NCBI GenBank assembly: GCA_030247855.1
Contig: JAPDRN010000018.1
Location: 124,001 to 188,000 of the forward strand
Source of the DNA: Knufia peltigerae
Taxonomy: Eukaryota; Ascomycota; Eurotiomycetes; Chaetothyriales; Trichomeriaceae
DNA: 64,000 nucleotides
Direction of reading: 5' to 3'
Part shown: in pieces, positions 22,570 through 34,516 of the stretch
How the letters are laid out: every line of letters begins with the position of its first letter
Numbering within the stretch: position 1 is the first letter of the stretch
Made by a program: the position numbers and the translations under genes
Notes under the pieces: generated by a model
Told to the model about the DNA's origin: nothing
What the model saw: the letters and a program-made list of their open reading frames with translations, nothing else
Database searches by the model: none

Positions 22570-24907
22570 ATGGCCAAAAAGAAAGCAAAGGCCAACTCGC
22601 ATAGCGACAGACGGGGTGCCGCACCAAATACGGCCCAAGATTCACCTGCGTCGCTTGCGCAAAAGCCCCAGAAGAGCAAAGACACGGAGGATCCAGGAGG
22701 GCCTCCGTCATTACTGATCTGTCGCAACAAGTAATATTCTGGTCAATGGCTCCCATGACGAGAGCCTTTGCTAATTACTACAAACTAATTGAGCCTATAG
22801 ACACTGGAGATACATCTCGGCCTACCAGGGACATTGGCTGAGCTGCCCCTTAGATGAACTCGAAAGTCTGGCATACATCAACTACAATGCACCTCGACCG
22901 ACGCCTATCCTTCCGTCCATGTTCTTCGACATCCTCAAGATTCGCACGCTCATCGACGACGCCACAAGTCTCGCCGTACGAGCTGCCAGTGGTACTGCCT
23001 CTTCTTCCGTGCAAACCTCGTCCCAGAGAGGCACCGTAGTAGAATCGCTCGGTCTGGGGCCGGTGAAGGGTGGAAGTGCAAAACTGAGTCGAGAACGCAG
23101 ACATCGCATGCGGGAACATGCTACACAAAAGTTGGCCGCGGCCTATCGTCTGGACGAGGTTGCCTCCAGCGTGGCCGTGATGCAGGGAGCATCAGCGCTG
23201 GAGGACGTTGCAAAACATGTCTTGCAGAGGAACGAGAAAGACCCCGACGCCCAATATGTCCACTTCTTCCACGAAAAGATCCCGTCCATGTCGATTTATC
23301 ATAACACGAGTCTTGCGCCATTGGAGGATGTCCTACGACATATGCCAACAGAGGCCTCGACATATAGAACCAGAGCTGAAGCCCAGATGTTTAAACAAAA
23401 CACCGAGGAATCCATAAGAGAATGTACGGATGGGTTGTCGGCATTTCGATTATACCACTCCCAACACCAGAAGCTCTCCAAAGAAAAAGTGGTTCCCGCC
23501 AAAGACACCACAAGGCCGGATGGGGACCACAAGTCTTCTGACCGGTTGGAGGATGAGAACCAACCTAGCAGTCTAGAACTTCAGCTTCTCTTCCTCCGTG
23601 GCGATCGTTACCTGTCATTGGCCTGTAGCAATGCCACCTGGGCTTTCTTCTACGGTGACGAAAAATACGAGGAAGACGTGAGAGAAGATCCAGAAGCCGT
23701 AGTAAAATCTCAGCAAGAGGCGGCCAAATTCCGTGAAGAGGTACGGAAACTCGTTCGTCCATATGCCAAGAGAGCTTTGCGAGACTTCATGTCGTTCCTG
23801 TCACACCTGGAATATACGCCTGGGATGAAAGTAGCGGAGCTGAAAGCCTTTGTCAAGGCACAACACCCATCGTATTTCGGCGAGACTAAGCAGGCACGCA
23901 GAGAAAAAGTTATCGAAATCTGCGCTCAGGCTGGCGCAGGCATTTTCTATAATACACACGGAAAATCGCACCGAGATCGACAAAAGGACTCACCTACTCC
24001 AAAGCTCCCTCAAAGGTCAGTTTATACGCTGAACACACTCTTCACCGCAGTACCTCCAGCGGACTTGCCATCATATCCTCCCGAAGCCACTCCAGAGCAT
24101 GAGAATGAAGACTTGTCGATGCCCATCTTCAGCGAAGCCGTCAGCTATCATCCTCTGCTCGCCGAAGTAGTTCACTCCCTTTTACTTTGTCATTGCTTGA
24201 TGCAGACGTCGACCAAGGAACTTGCCCGCCATGCATATATGGCAGCACGAATCGAGAGGATCTGTGATGGATACCCCATATTCTCACCTTCTCGATCTCC
24301 CGCCAGGGCTGACTGGGTCGAGATCCTCCGTCGATCGAAGAATTGGCTCCAACTGAGTAATACTTGGCAGACTCTATGTACTCCCAACGCGCACGTCGAC
24401 TCTCCCGTCGTTCTGAACCAGACTGAATACGCCACTCTGCAGGAAGCTACAGACCCGCAGGCACAAAAGGAAGTTACGAATCATGATGGAGCAATGGGAA
24501 CAAACCAAGCCATCGGCGAGGAGACCCGAGACCCCAAGCTGCTGGCTCAGGGAAGTGAAGCTCTGCAGGAGGAGGAAGGAGCTTCTAAGAGAAAAGCTGG
24601 AAGTGGAAAATCTACCGGCAACCATACTAGTGGCCCTATAGATGCCTACGATGGAGGCGCAAGTTGGAAGTTGCCGCAGCGTTCCAGTCGGGACAGTCCG
24701 CTTGGCTTCGTACCTGACCGAGCCGAAAGTATTGTCCGATGGATAATGCATGCGCCCCCACCGAGTGCTATTGACGGGCCAAAAAGGAGATCAGGGGCGA
24801 AGGCGAGGTCGAAGAAGAAGAACAAGGATACGGGTCTCGACGAAGAGCTGAGCGATCTTGATTTATCTGATGGAGGCGTATCGTTGGGGGAACAAGGATT
24901 AGCGTGA
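22570..24907 (+). CDS. conserved-looking protein of unknown function, 755 aa
   Basis: Exons 22570-22730 and 22801-24907, with a 70-bp intron (GTAATA donor, CTAATT branch, TATAG acceptor), give 755 aa. I do not recognise the family with certainty. The N-terminus is Lys-rich (MAKKKAKA). The middle (about residues 190-560) is helical with several alternating Ala/Leu patterns that look like degenerate TPR-type helices (for example EAQMFKQNTEESIREC). The C-terminus is low-complexity with a basic run (KKKNK), then acidic residues. There is no signal peptide or membrane segment, so a soluble nuclear or cytosolic scaffold is likely. The join is supported because it continues directly into HWRYISAYQGHWL, a well-structured segment lying upstream of the first Met in the long exon. 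Confidence 0.7.
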
Positions 24908-25343
24908 ATGATTCAACGAAGGGGTTTGTTCATTTCGGATGTTGGGCGTTAGGTTCTAGAATGGAACGGACATGACTACTCGCAAGTCGAGTACAAATGG
25001 GAATGTACTGTCTGTCATCAGCATGGCGCCAAAAGTTTTGGGTGGTGGTGATGGTGTTGAACACGATAAAAGCATGTGTAGATTTATGTTATGTATGAAC
25101 TCCGGCGGAGCATACAGTCTTGGGGCGCTCATTTCGGGACATTGATGATACCAGAAATGATTATTACGACAACTTGATGATGATTATGATGAGGATAAAG
25201 TCAACTTCCGTACCATTTTATAGATTTCTTTTTGGTTCTTGGTTTCCCTTTTCTTGTCGGCGGATCTGTCAGCTTCTGTTCATTCCTTGTCTCTGTGTGA
25301 CGTATTGATTCCCATATGATTTGATTTCCTCGGATCTGACCCA
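24908..25343. other. intergenic, 436 bp
   Basis: 3' flank of the unknown gene and the promoter side of the AFG1-like gene. It includes a short GATGATGATTATGATGA-type imperfect repeat near 25170-25195. Confidence 0.5.
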
Positions 25344-27965
25344 ATGCCGCCACCACCACCTCGACCTAAGAATCTAAGCCTGAGTATAACCAACCCGCTC
25401 GTGCTGTATCGCGCGCTCGTCGCGACCAAGAAGATCAAACCGGACCCGGCGCAGCACAGGCTAGCTCTGCAGTTACAAAAACTCTACTTTCGACTCAAAG
25501 ATTATTCTCCCGAGGTCGAGTATCGGTATCGTCTCGAGAAGATTGGGAGAAGTGTGGGGCGACGGTCAGGGTCCGGGTCCGGGTCAACAGGTGCTTCGTC
25601 GACAGACACAGGCATCCAGACAACCCGTACCCACGATGGTGACGGTGCACAACAGCAAAATGTCTCCTCCAAACGAGCAGCGGCGGCAAAAGGCAGAAGC
25701 AACAACAGCAGCAGCAGCAGTATCTTGTCGAGGAGTCTGGCGGTGCTCGCCTCGTCGACGAAGGCGCGTCTCGACCCTTCGAGTCTGGCTTTGACCAGGA
25801 CCACGCCACTCCACCAGTCGGCCTTGCAGATCGACTCACCTCTGGGGTTGTTGCTGTACGGCGAAGTCGGTCGGGGCAAATCCATGCTCCTCGACTTGCT
25901 GTACGACAGCTTGCCGTCGCGCAAGAAGAGACGATGGCACTTTACGACGTTCATGCTGGACGTTTACCGGCGGATCGAACTGGAACGGACGGAACGCGTG
26001 GCGATGGAGGCGGCGCCCGACTTGGACGGTGGTGGGAGACGGAGGAGGAGCATGTTTGGCGGAGATCAAGGCCAAACCGTGTCGGACCACGAAAATGTCG
26101 TCTTGAGTCTGGCCAGGGACACGATCTGTGACAGTCCAATCTTGTTTCTGGACGAGTTTCAGATGCCGGATCGAACTGCCAGTAAACTCGTCGGATCCTT
26201 TTTCACGAGTTTTTTCCACCTCGGAGGCGTTCTCGTGGCGAGCAGCAATCGTATGCCCGAGGAGTTGAGCAAGGCCGCGGGGATTGAATTTGCGGCGTTG
26301 CGGAGAGGAACGACAACAACGGGAGCCGGAGGGTTTTGGGGCTTGGGTTGGGGCATCGGTCGCGAGACTGAAGGAGAGAAAAGTGCAAAGACGGATTTTG
26401 GTTTGTTTTTGGACGTACTCAGGGCGAGATGTGAGGTTTGGGAAATGGAAGGAGAAAAGGATTGGAGGAGGGAAGCTGACGATGTTGATCAGGATGGGGG
26501 TCTGTCTGGTCTTGCTATGATTGGCCAGAGCGACACAACATTCGACAATGTCGTCGGTACGGATATGAGAGGCACAGAAGGAGGGAGCGATGGTATTGCT
26601 AGTGACGACGTCGATGGTGTCCCCAAGGACAACGAACACGGTCTTGTGGTGGGAAGCTCGACAGACATTACAAACGAAACGACACCACAGGCATCATCAG
26701 ACGCACCACCGCATTACCACGTCTCGATCCCCTCTGTGCCTTCGTCGTCTTTCGAGACAGACCTGAGGAGTTTGAACCCGCAAGACGAGTGGACGCCCAC
26801 CCACCTCACCATCTACGCAAGACAGATACACCTCCCGCACACTCATAAAGGGATCCTAAAGTCTTCCTTTTCTGATTTGTGTGCCACCTATCTAGGTCCC
26901 GCAGATTACGTCTCGTTGTGCTCGACCTTTCACACATTGGTCCTCACAGACGTTCCAGTCTTGACACTAACCCAAAAGAACGAAGCAAGAAGATTCATCA
27001 CGCTCCTTGATGCATTGTACGAGGCCAAATGTCGAGTCCTGATCGAGGCAGAGGCTCCACCTGATAAGTTGTTCTTTCCTGAGATGAGAAGAAGAACAAG
27101 GGCAGGTTTTCATGATGATGGTCGTCACGAGGGTGATGATGGTGGCAATGATGAGGGTGACAGTATAACATCCGAAGCGTATTCCGAAATCTATCAAGAT
27201 TCCACTGCTCCATTTCGACCAAACGTTTCGATTTACAATGATGGAAATGTGAGAAGTTCAGAACCGGATGTGGACGTGGTGTCATTCACGGCAAGTCTCG
27301 GGGATGTCTCTAGAAGGAGTGTACTGGCGGATGAAGATGCCGATTTTGGTCCGACTTATGGAAACGGGAGAGGGAGAGGTATCGGTCGAGCCGACAGCGC
27401 AGAAGACGCAATGTCGAGGCGGCAGGCCACGAGTCCAGACTTTACGACGACCAGCGCATTGACCGGGGAGGATGAAAGGTTCGCTTACAAACGTGCGAGG
27501 AGTCGTCTTTGGGAAATGTGTGGTAATAGATGGTGGAGCCAAAGAACTTTGACCGACGACGAGGGAGAGGGTGAGAACGGAACCGTGATGGATTGGTGGA
27601 GACCTATAGGAAGGGAAGGTAGGACATGGGAAAGATTCCGGGACCAGGATTTGAAGGAAGAAGTGTTGAAATGGCAAGGACAAGAGCAGGGACGAGAAGA
27701 GAACAAGGGTGGATCTGAGAGTCATCAAGGACCGGAACGAGCGAATGATGATGCAAAGACGGATTCACTTTTCAAACATGGTGCTTCACCTTTTAGAACT
27801 TCAACGTCACCACCGCCGAAATTCGGATGGCAACATGCTTGGGGGATGATGAAATGGGGGAAGAAAGCTGGACGTTGGGGACGAGGTGTCGATGGGTTTG
27901 TGAACACCAGGGGTACGGACGGAGGTGAATCTTCTGACCAGGAAGAGACGGGCAAAAGACGATGA
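25344..27965 (+). CDS. AFG1/LACE1-family AAA+ ATPase, with long low-complexity insertions
   Basis: Single exon, 873 aa. The N-terminus (NPLVLYRALVATKKIKPDPAQ) matches the opening of yeast Afg1 and animal LACE1, which act on mitochondrial inner-membrane proteins. Walker A is GEVGRGKS at 173-180 and Walker B is ILFLDEF at 266-272, followed by Gln and Met-Pro-Asp as in the family's DEFQ motif. A sensor-like SSNRMPEEL lies at about 300-308. The family is normally ~450-550 aa. The extra length comes from a Ser/Gly/Asn-rich insert at about 70-150 and acidic or Gly-rich inserts at about 375-455 and 590-720. The core still ends in a conserved block (residues ~480-570) with the FSDLC and ADY motifs. 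No obvious presequence is seen at the N-terminus. Confidence 0.8.
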   Translation: MPPPPPRPKNLSLSITNPLVLYRALVATKKIKPDPAQHRLALQLQKLYFRLKDYSPEVEYRYRLEKIGRSVGRRSGSGSGSTGASSTDTGIQTTRTHDGDGAQQQNVSSKRAAAAKGRSNNSSSSSILSRSLAVLASSTKARLDPSSLALTRTTPLHQSALQIDSPLGLLLYGEVGRGKSMLLDLLYDSLPSRKKRRWHFTTFMLDVYRRIELERTERVAMEAAPDLDGGGRRRRSMFGGDQGQTVSDHENVVLSLARDTICDSPILFLDEFQMPDRTASKLVGSFFTSFFHLGGVLVASSNRMPEELSKAAGIEFAALRRGTTTTGAGGFWGLGWGIGRETEGEKSAKTDFGLFLDVLRARCEVWEMEGEKDWRREADDVDQDGGLSGLAMIGQSDTTFDNVVGTDMRGTEGGSDGIASDDVDGVPKDNEHGLVVGSSTDITNETTPQASSDAPPHYHVSIPSVPSSSFETDLRSLNPQDEWTPTHLTIYARQIHLPHTHKGILKSSFSDLCATYLGPADYVSLCSTFHTLVLTDVPVLTLTQKNEARRFITLLDALYEAKCRVLIEAEAPPDKLFFPEMRRRTRAGFHDDGRHEGDDGGNDEGDSITSEAYSEIYQDSTAPFRPNVSIYNDGNVRSSEPDVDVVSFTASLGDVSRRSVLADEDADFGPTYGNGRGRGIGRADSAEDAMSRRQATSPDFTTTSALTGEDERFAYKRARSRLWEMCGNRWWSQRTLTDDEGEGENGTVMDWWRPIGREGRTWERFRDQDLKEEVLKWQGQEQGREENKGGSESHQGPERANDDAKTDSLFKHGASPFRTSTSPPPKFGWQHAWGMMKWGKKAGRWGRGVDGFVNTRGTDGGESSDQEETGKRR

Positions 27966-28387
27966 GCTTGGGAATACTGGGACTTCAGATTTGTTCTCGT
28001 CTTCGTTCCCCCGTAATTGGATATACTAGGTATGTTGAGGAATTAAAACGACGATCAAGTGTCATGATGATGAATCCACTGGTGACCAATCTTGTATTGT
28101 CAATCTCTGTGTGACCCCAACTATATCCCGTCTATCCAATATCCAGACTTTTGTTTCTCGTCTACCCCTTACTCATATCTCTATTCGTTATATTGTCCTT
28201 GGTCGCATAGCGACGTGTACCTGTTCCATCACATATCATCCCATCCCAACTTAACCGCATCATATCCTGTCCCTCCCTCGTTGCGGTAGACACGTGATTG
28301 ATAATTCATGTATCCATATATCCCGACGATCCCAATTTATAACACCATCTCGTCCGTGCGTTCGTGCCTGAGAGGGGGCAGTCCTCT
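27966..28387. other. convergent intergenic, 422 bp
   Basis: 3' flanks of the AFG1-like and APS kinase genes. Holds one CACGTGAT at 28291-28298. No gene is seen. Confidence 0.5.
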
Positions 28388-29434
28388 TCATGCCTCATCG
28401 TCCACCTCGGCAGGAGCACTCAAATAACCCTTCTCCTCGAGATAGCCGACGATGATCTTCACGGCATCCTCGACACTCGTCTTGTCCGAACGGATGTGGA
28501 TCTCGGGCTTGAGTGGTTCTTCGTAAGGGGCACTGATACCCGTGAACTCTGGGATCTTTCCTTCCCTGGCCTTTTTGTAGAGGCCCTTGGGGTCACGTTG
28601 CTCGGCGACCTCGACCGGGACGTCGATCCAGACTTCCACAAAAGGAACGCCTGCCTCGCCGCCGGGACGCTCGGCCTCGTGCAGCTGGCGCGCCAGGTCA
28701 CGGTCGCCTCGGTAAGGGCTGATGAAGCTCGTGATGGCGATGGTGCACGAGTCGGCGAACAGCTTGGCCACCTCGGCGATGCGGCGGATGTTCTCCTCGC
28801 GGTCCTTGGGCGAGAAGCCGAGATCCTTGTTGAGCCCGAACCGGATGTTGTCCCCGTCCAGCCGGTAGGCGGCCTTGTTGTAGGGTCTTCGGAGCAGGGC
28901 TTGTTCGAGGGCGACGGCGATGGTAGATTTACCGCTCGCACTCAAACCCGTGAGCCAGATCGTCAGGCCGGATTGTTTGCGGAGGCCGGCGCGGATGCTG
29001 GGAGTCAGGGGAGTGGGGTGGTAGTGGATGTTGCTGTTTTGGTTTGGTCCTGTCAGCTTGACGACCTCATAGTATGTGATGGGCGTATGATGTATGCAAC
29101 CCCAGAAAATTAGACCAAGTCAAGTGGTGGCAGGAAATGTTGTGATGGGTCAGAAGGGAGAAAGGATATGGAGGAGAAGAAATTGGCATTTATGGAGGCT
29201 GTGGGTTGAGGTGGTTGATCGGTGTTGATGGAACCGTATATCGAGTCGTCCATTCAAGGGATCATTCATATACAGTGTGTGCAACGTCCCAACTCCAAAA
29301 AAAAAGAAACAACAACATTGTGAATGGAAATGATTACACAGCTGATTCAATCTCCCACAAGTAGTGTCGAGGGGTTCGAATATGCACATGTTGAAGGGCA
29401 GCGATCAGGGAAGGAGTAGGACTTACGTTGCCAT
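28388..29434 (-). CDS. adenylyl-sulfate (APS) kinase
   Basis: An 8-nt first exon (29427-29434, ATGGCAAC), a 393-bp intron and a second exon (28388-29033) give 217 aa starting MATNIHYH, the usual opening of fungal APS kinases. The P-loop is GLSASGKST at 32-40. The DGDNIR segment at 62-67 binds the nucleotide/APS side, and ISPYR at 107-111 carries the conserved Ser. The lid region RDPKGLYKKARE follows at 149-160, then FTGISAPYE. The enzyme phosphorylates APS to PAPS in sulfate assimilation, acting in the cytosol. It is the equivalent of yeast MET14. The tiny first exon is certain only because it supplies the ATG and restores the family N-terminus through a GTAAGT donor. The upstream region is shared with a divergent gene 2.4 kb away. 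Confidence 0.92.
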
Positions 29435-31806
29435 GATGATATTCTTTTTCGATTATGGTTTACACTCGTGTATCAGTCTCGTTATTGATCTTTGCAGTCC
29501 TTTTCTTCTCTAATCAGTGTTGAGGCTTCTTTGGGCAAAGTTTTCTCTTCAAAGCAATTGCGTGCTCTGGTCGTCGTTGGAGAATTTCCTTGCAAGTTTG
29601 CCGAGCCAGATGTTGAGCCTATCAAATATGCGTTCTGGGGGAGGTGTTTGTCTGACCAATTATTTAATCCACAGCGCAGTTGAACGGTGGGGCTCGTTCC
29701 ACCCAAAATCTCAAAATAAATTTGTCATGACAAACAACTCAGCCAATCTCGCCCGCAAGTTATCGATGACGGCACTGAATCACATTGAAGGTATTCTTTT
29801 TACTTGGTAAGTGATTTTGGAAGTCAAATTGGACCAAGCCTGTACATCACTATCTCAACCAGAACGTTTGGATGGCATGCATCTCGGCTTAAGTTTAGCG
29901 AGACACGTCGAGGGGCTGTTGAGGGGTTTGTGTTATCTAAAAATTGCCAATCGGTCTGGTGGTTTCCAGCACAAGAAAAAAGGCCAGATGTCGCATCCTG
30001 CATGGAAATTACCACACCTCTTGCATCAGAAATAATGAAGGTGCCATCCAGGTCATGCGAGATGGGGAGGACGTTTGCTTGCCTGGCCCAATGTTGAGCC
30101 TATTTTCTCAAGTATGTTGGACTGATTGCACTAGTAAGAGATCCAAGGACAACCCAAACCACAAAACTGCAAGGGTCTTCAATACCTGTCATACCTGTCA
30201 TTATTTCTCTCCAAGCTTCACCGTTGTTGCCCCAGCGTTGAACGGGTCTGGGCCAGGAATCCTTGGATCGTGTCGGAAGCAAATGTCCGACGGCTAACAG
30301 CATTCCCCTACCCTGGCCAGTCTGGCTTGTTCAAGAAGGCTCGATCATGGCCGCGTTGGACGTAGACTGGAACTAGACCATTGATTCTTCTCTCGATGTG
30401 AAGACGATATCAGCGGCAACGACCTTGTCCGTGTGGGTGTCATGTCTGCGCATCTGGCTTCTGGAAGCTTCGTTAGTGGTGGTCTCAGATGGCCAGAATG
30501 GTCCAGCTACAGACTGTGTGATCTTTCAGCCGGCCAGAACAACGATAGTGGAAAATCAGATCAGTCAGGGCACCCCAGATCGCGCGAATCGAAGCCTCCA
30601 AGATCTTGATCTTATTTACTTTGGATGATCTTGTATTCGGTACCGAGATGTAAACCTGGATTTGGAATTGGTCCAAGGTGGGACAAGATTTCCAACGCAT
30701 TCAGCTAAGTCCACACACCAGTCAGCGGCCAAATATAGGACCTGCCTGATAGATCCGGTCTTCCAGCCAAGGAGAAAACGGGATCGTCGGGTTGTGTTTG
30801 CTTGAACAAAACTTGGTATGTGGCTCTCATGGCGAATTGACGTGTAATCCATTGATGCTGACGGGTGACGGAAGTAGATCTCGTTTCTGTCTTCTGTGCA
30901 GATGTCGGTATTGGAAACCACACCGTTAACACGAGGTGGGTATAAGCGATGTGTTTTGTTGCTGGCTTGTGTCAAACAAAGAACAGATGCGTGATACTCA
31001 CACTTTACAAGGGAATTCGTGCAACATGTTCCATCATTGGCGAGGTTGAGGAGCCTGTGTGATGGGCTGGGACACTGGTGATAAGTATTTCGTCCAAGAC
31101 CTGCTTTGTTCTAAACCAAGGTCTATCCCTGTATCTTGCCGACAATCCAAGATGGTAGTATTGATGTTCGTTTTCCGCGTTCAAAATTTTCCAATTCATG
31201 CCAGAAGGCATTCATAATCAGCTGCAAGACACTTAGCATTGTCCTATTGAAGAGTTGCGAAGATGAAAGTGAAGACAAAACGGTGATGACATCAATCAGT
31301 CAATGCTCGATCAAGTTTTTGCGGCCTCTGAGACTTCATCTTGCTGTGCTTGAAAAGAAGTGAAAGAAGAGTGAGAGGAAAACTGTGAATGAGATCGAGC
31401 AGAATCGGCAGGAAGTTATTCACTGAGCCTTCAAAACGCGACTGCGGATACAGAGATCAATGGATGAGGCCGTGAGGCACAATCACTCGTTCTGCTTCAC
31501 CATCCTTTTGGTATTCACAATCGTTTCACTGCCCGTTTGTTGTAGCTTTGGCATGCATACAAGTCATCCATTTACTGTTTGCATCACTCGGGAGTTTTAT
31601 TACATGGTATTGTCCCTTCATCGAACCATCTCAACCGCGATCGAGGCTGTCGATGACAACCAAGTTAACAACCTCGCATGCGACGTTTCCTATCTTCGCT
31701 TTCAAACAAGCATTCTTGTCACCAACAACCTTCACCCGCTTTCCTCCTCTCCATACCGAGATCCTGGGTTCCCTGTACCTGGCACTGACAGACAAGGACC
31801 ACAAAA
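29435..31806. other. gene-poor intergenic, 2.4 kb
   Basis: Lies between the divergent APS kinase and the Ser-rich unknown gene. Open frames are short with irregular composition. I found no tRNA- or rRNA-like pattern and no repeat. It may include long 5' UTRs. Confidence 0.5.
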
Positions 31807-33522
31807 ATGGTCACTTGGGATGGATTCAAGAAATGGATTGTCGGCCGTGGTAAGTGGTCTCATGTTATCGTCGCACTGGAATACCTCAAACTGACGGAGA
31901 TGTTGGACAGCCGTCGCGGAAAAGAGTGAGAAGAAGATTCTTGAGCGCCAGTACAAAGAAGTCGAAGAATCGCTCCGCCTGGTGAAAGAGATTGTGAACG
32001 AAACTGTCTTACCAGTTCCAAACCGTGAGTGTCTGACCTCGTGTCGCCGCATGCGAGGTTTGTTAATTGGGAGACCGCAGGATCGCCACCATCACTTCAC
32101 AGTGCCTCTCTCCCAAGCCGACCAAACCGAAGGAAGTCCAACGACGACTCTCTCATATTGGCTACGAGACCTTCTTGCCAGCGATCCATGTCTTCTCCCA
32201 TGGTCACCTCATTTCCCCAAGAGCTCTCGAGTGCTTGTCCAGCTGTCCCTGCATGTGAGACTGAAAATGCCCCGGTAAAGAGAAATTACAGCTGCAATGG
32301 AGAATGGGAGTACAAAGATTATCCTATCATCAACCTACCGGAGATGACGGGATTTGGAAGGTATCGACGTTCCGTGAATGCGCCAAAGGAATGGCAAATG
32401 CAGCATGCACAGCGCAGTTTACATGAACTCAAGGACCATGTCGTTGCTTACCTTGGAGACTGTCCCCCTGCAGGTATGGACGCAGAGATATGGCGTGGCT
32501 TCAAGGCACAGCATGCACGCACCAACAGTGTTGCAAGCACGACAAGTTCCACCTCCATTGATGAAATCACTGGCACTAAAGTCAGCCGCGGATTCTTCCC
32601 GTCAGCAGCTTCAAGTACCGACAGCTCGTTCAGAGAATCGTCAAGCCAGTACAGACGAGACTCGAATTTGTCCAAGGCTAGCGTGACAAGTCCAAGCACT
32701 GATGGGGAGAGCTCAATTGTCTCACCTCCAGCGGCCATCCGCTTTTCTCCACCAAAGACAATCCGCCCATCTGGTCGCAGACAATACTCGCGCCATGCCA
32801 GCACTACGTCAATCAGTCCCTTGGCTGTCATCAGCGAAGTGCAGGAGATCACAGCACCGCCTCGCCGGAAGATTGAAAAGGCACTGAAGTTCGACAATAA
32901 TGCCAACAATGAGAGTGCGGTCGCATCTGATGATGAGGATGAATTTGAGTGGGCTGACATGCTCGAGCTTGGTGGTGGTACCAGCAAACTTACTGATCGT
33001 CTACACCAGCAATCCTCTTCCAAGGGTCTGGCCAATGCGAAGATTACAGCCACTCGAAAGTGCACCGTGACTTCAGAGAAGCCACCCAGGATTCGCACTG
33101 CCAGAATTCGCAGAACAACAGTCCATCACTCAAAGATTAACAAAGCCGCAGAGCGCGCCGGCAATACCCGTGTCACTTTTCCTAAGACATCATTAGACCA
33201 TGGCAAATCAACAATCCAAGAAAAATATGACCAAGAACCCCTCACGTTCACCAAGAAAGAGATTGGACACGCTAGGCTTCCATGCGCCACAAGACCAGAA
33301 CTGCCATTGCCTCGACAAATTGGCCAAGGCCAGAGGTATTCCTCACAACATCCCGTAACTGGCAGACCATCTGCATGTCGGACGAACCAGTGGATGGAGA
33401 AAGACAATCAAAACGGCAGCACTGAAACATTTCTCGAACCTATCAAAGGCGACTCGATGGCCTCAGCCACCTCTGCCGAGACTCTATTTGCTGGACCTAA
33501 GATGTCAATGGTACAGACCTGA
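31807..33522 (+). CDS. unrecognised Ser-rich protein with N-terminal coiled-coil segment
   Basis: Exons 31807-31849, 31911-32024 and 32081-33522 give 532 aa. Both introns (61 and 56 bp) have consensus GTAAGT/GTGAGT donors and proper acceptors. The N-terminus (MVTWDGFKKW) leads into a charged heptad-like helix of ~35 residues (EKSEKKILERQYKEVEESLR). The only other ordered-looking part is around residues 150-215, with FGRYRRS and a helix with ELKDHV. The rest is Ser/Thr/Pro/Arg-rich, with one acidic patch (DDEDEFEWADM) and basic C-terminal stretches. I do not recognise the family; a cytosolic or nuclear disordered protein is likely. The last exon could instead splice at 33510 into a further exon at 33842-34168. 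Confidence 0.6.
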
Positions 33523-34516
33523 TTCGGTATTGAGGACCAAGTCACTAAGTGGCCGTATTGGTGCTTCAACAGATGCCCCGAAAGACACACCTGTCCCACG
33601 AAAACAGTCCAAGGACGACCATATTGACAATGACGAATGAGCTCACGACCACAACACATGATAAGTGTCTTTCAAGTTGGAAGGCCAGATTACTTCACAT
33701 GAAGATCTTGAACAGGAAGGTCTCAAATGCAGATTGCAATACTTAATGTTTAATTCAAGGAGGTCAGCAAGAAACTTTGGAGTGTGGTCAAGAACACTCG
33801 GACGATCGAGATAATGATTTCGGGCTTGGAAGAGCGGGTAGTCCAGCTCCTTCGTCAAGGTGTGTTTTTCATCCGTCCATCAACACAGTGCTCTCGAAGC
33901 TGGAGACGTTGCTGTGCAGTGCGAGCGATTTGGCGACAACATCATGTGCCATCATCATGCTGAAAGCCATGATATCGAAAGGAAGACAAAGACGACGAAT
34001 GATGGAAACCAAGAAGGTCTCGATGAGCTTACGTTGTCAGCAAAGCAGCAGACGGATTGCCAGAAGACGGACTTTCAGGCTGCTGAGCAATCAAGTAGGA
34101 AGCTGACTTCTAATACCCCCGAGTCGATGCTACCAGATAGTAACAAAATAGCTTTAAGGTCTTGTTGATACATGAATATCTAGAAAGTGGCGTAGCTGAT
34201 GTCCGTTGGACGCTTCGTAAGGATTGAGAATAGAGATATTGTGGTCTGTTGGCAGACCAGTGAGAATCTTTGTTCCGAAAACACTCTAATGACTCCCAGA
34301 TCAACAACAATCATGGCTTCGCGAATTTACTCGAGATTCAACCATCTCTTTCCTGCAACTTAGCTCATTCATCAACGAAACGGTGAAAATAGGATGCGCT
34401 ACCGGAATGTCTTGAACCAGACCAAAAGGTCAAATTACTACAATATTCTTTTTCTGGTGAAATGATACGATCAATCCTGTTGCCCGATACTTGACGTGGA
34501 ATAGCCAGTAGTTACA
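33523..34516. other. intergenic, ~1 kb, with a possible extra 3' exon
   Basis: Between the Ser-rich gene and the IMPACT-like gene. The stretch 33842-34168 is open and has hydrophilic, protein-like composition in one frame. It could be a last exon of the preceding gene (GT at 33511 to AG at 33841, phase 0). Nothing else is seen. Confidence 0.35.

Noticed and set aside
31460..31894. 144-codon open frame with a hydrophobic start
   Set aside because: Overlaps the better-supported first exon (31807-31849) in another frame and lacks a conserved pattern.
33860..33888. 29-bp GT...AG segment as an intron
   Set aside because: Would join two acidic frames neatly, but is shorter than plausible fungal introns.
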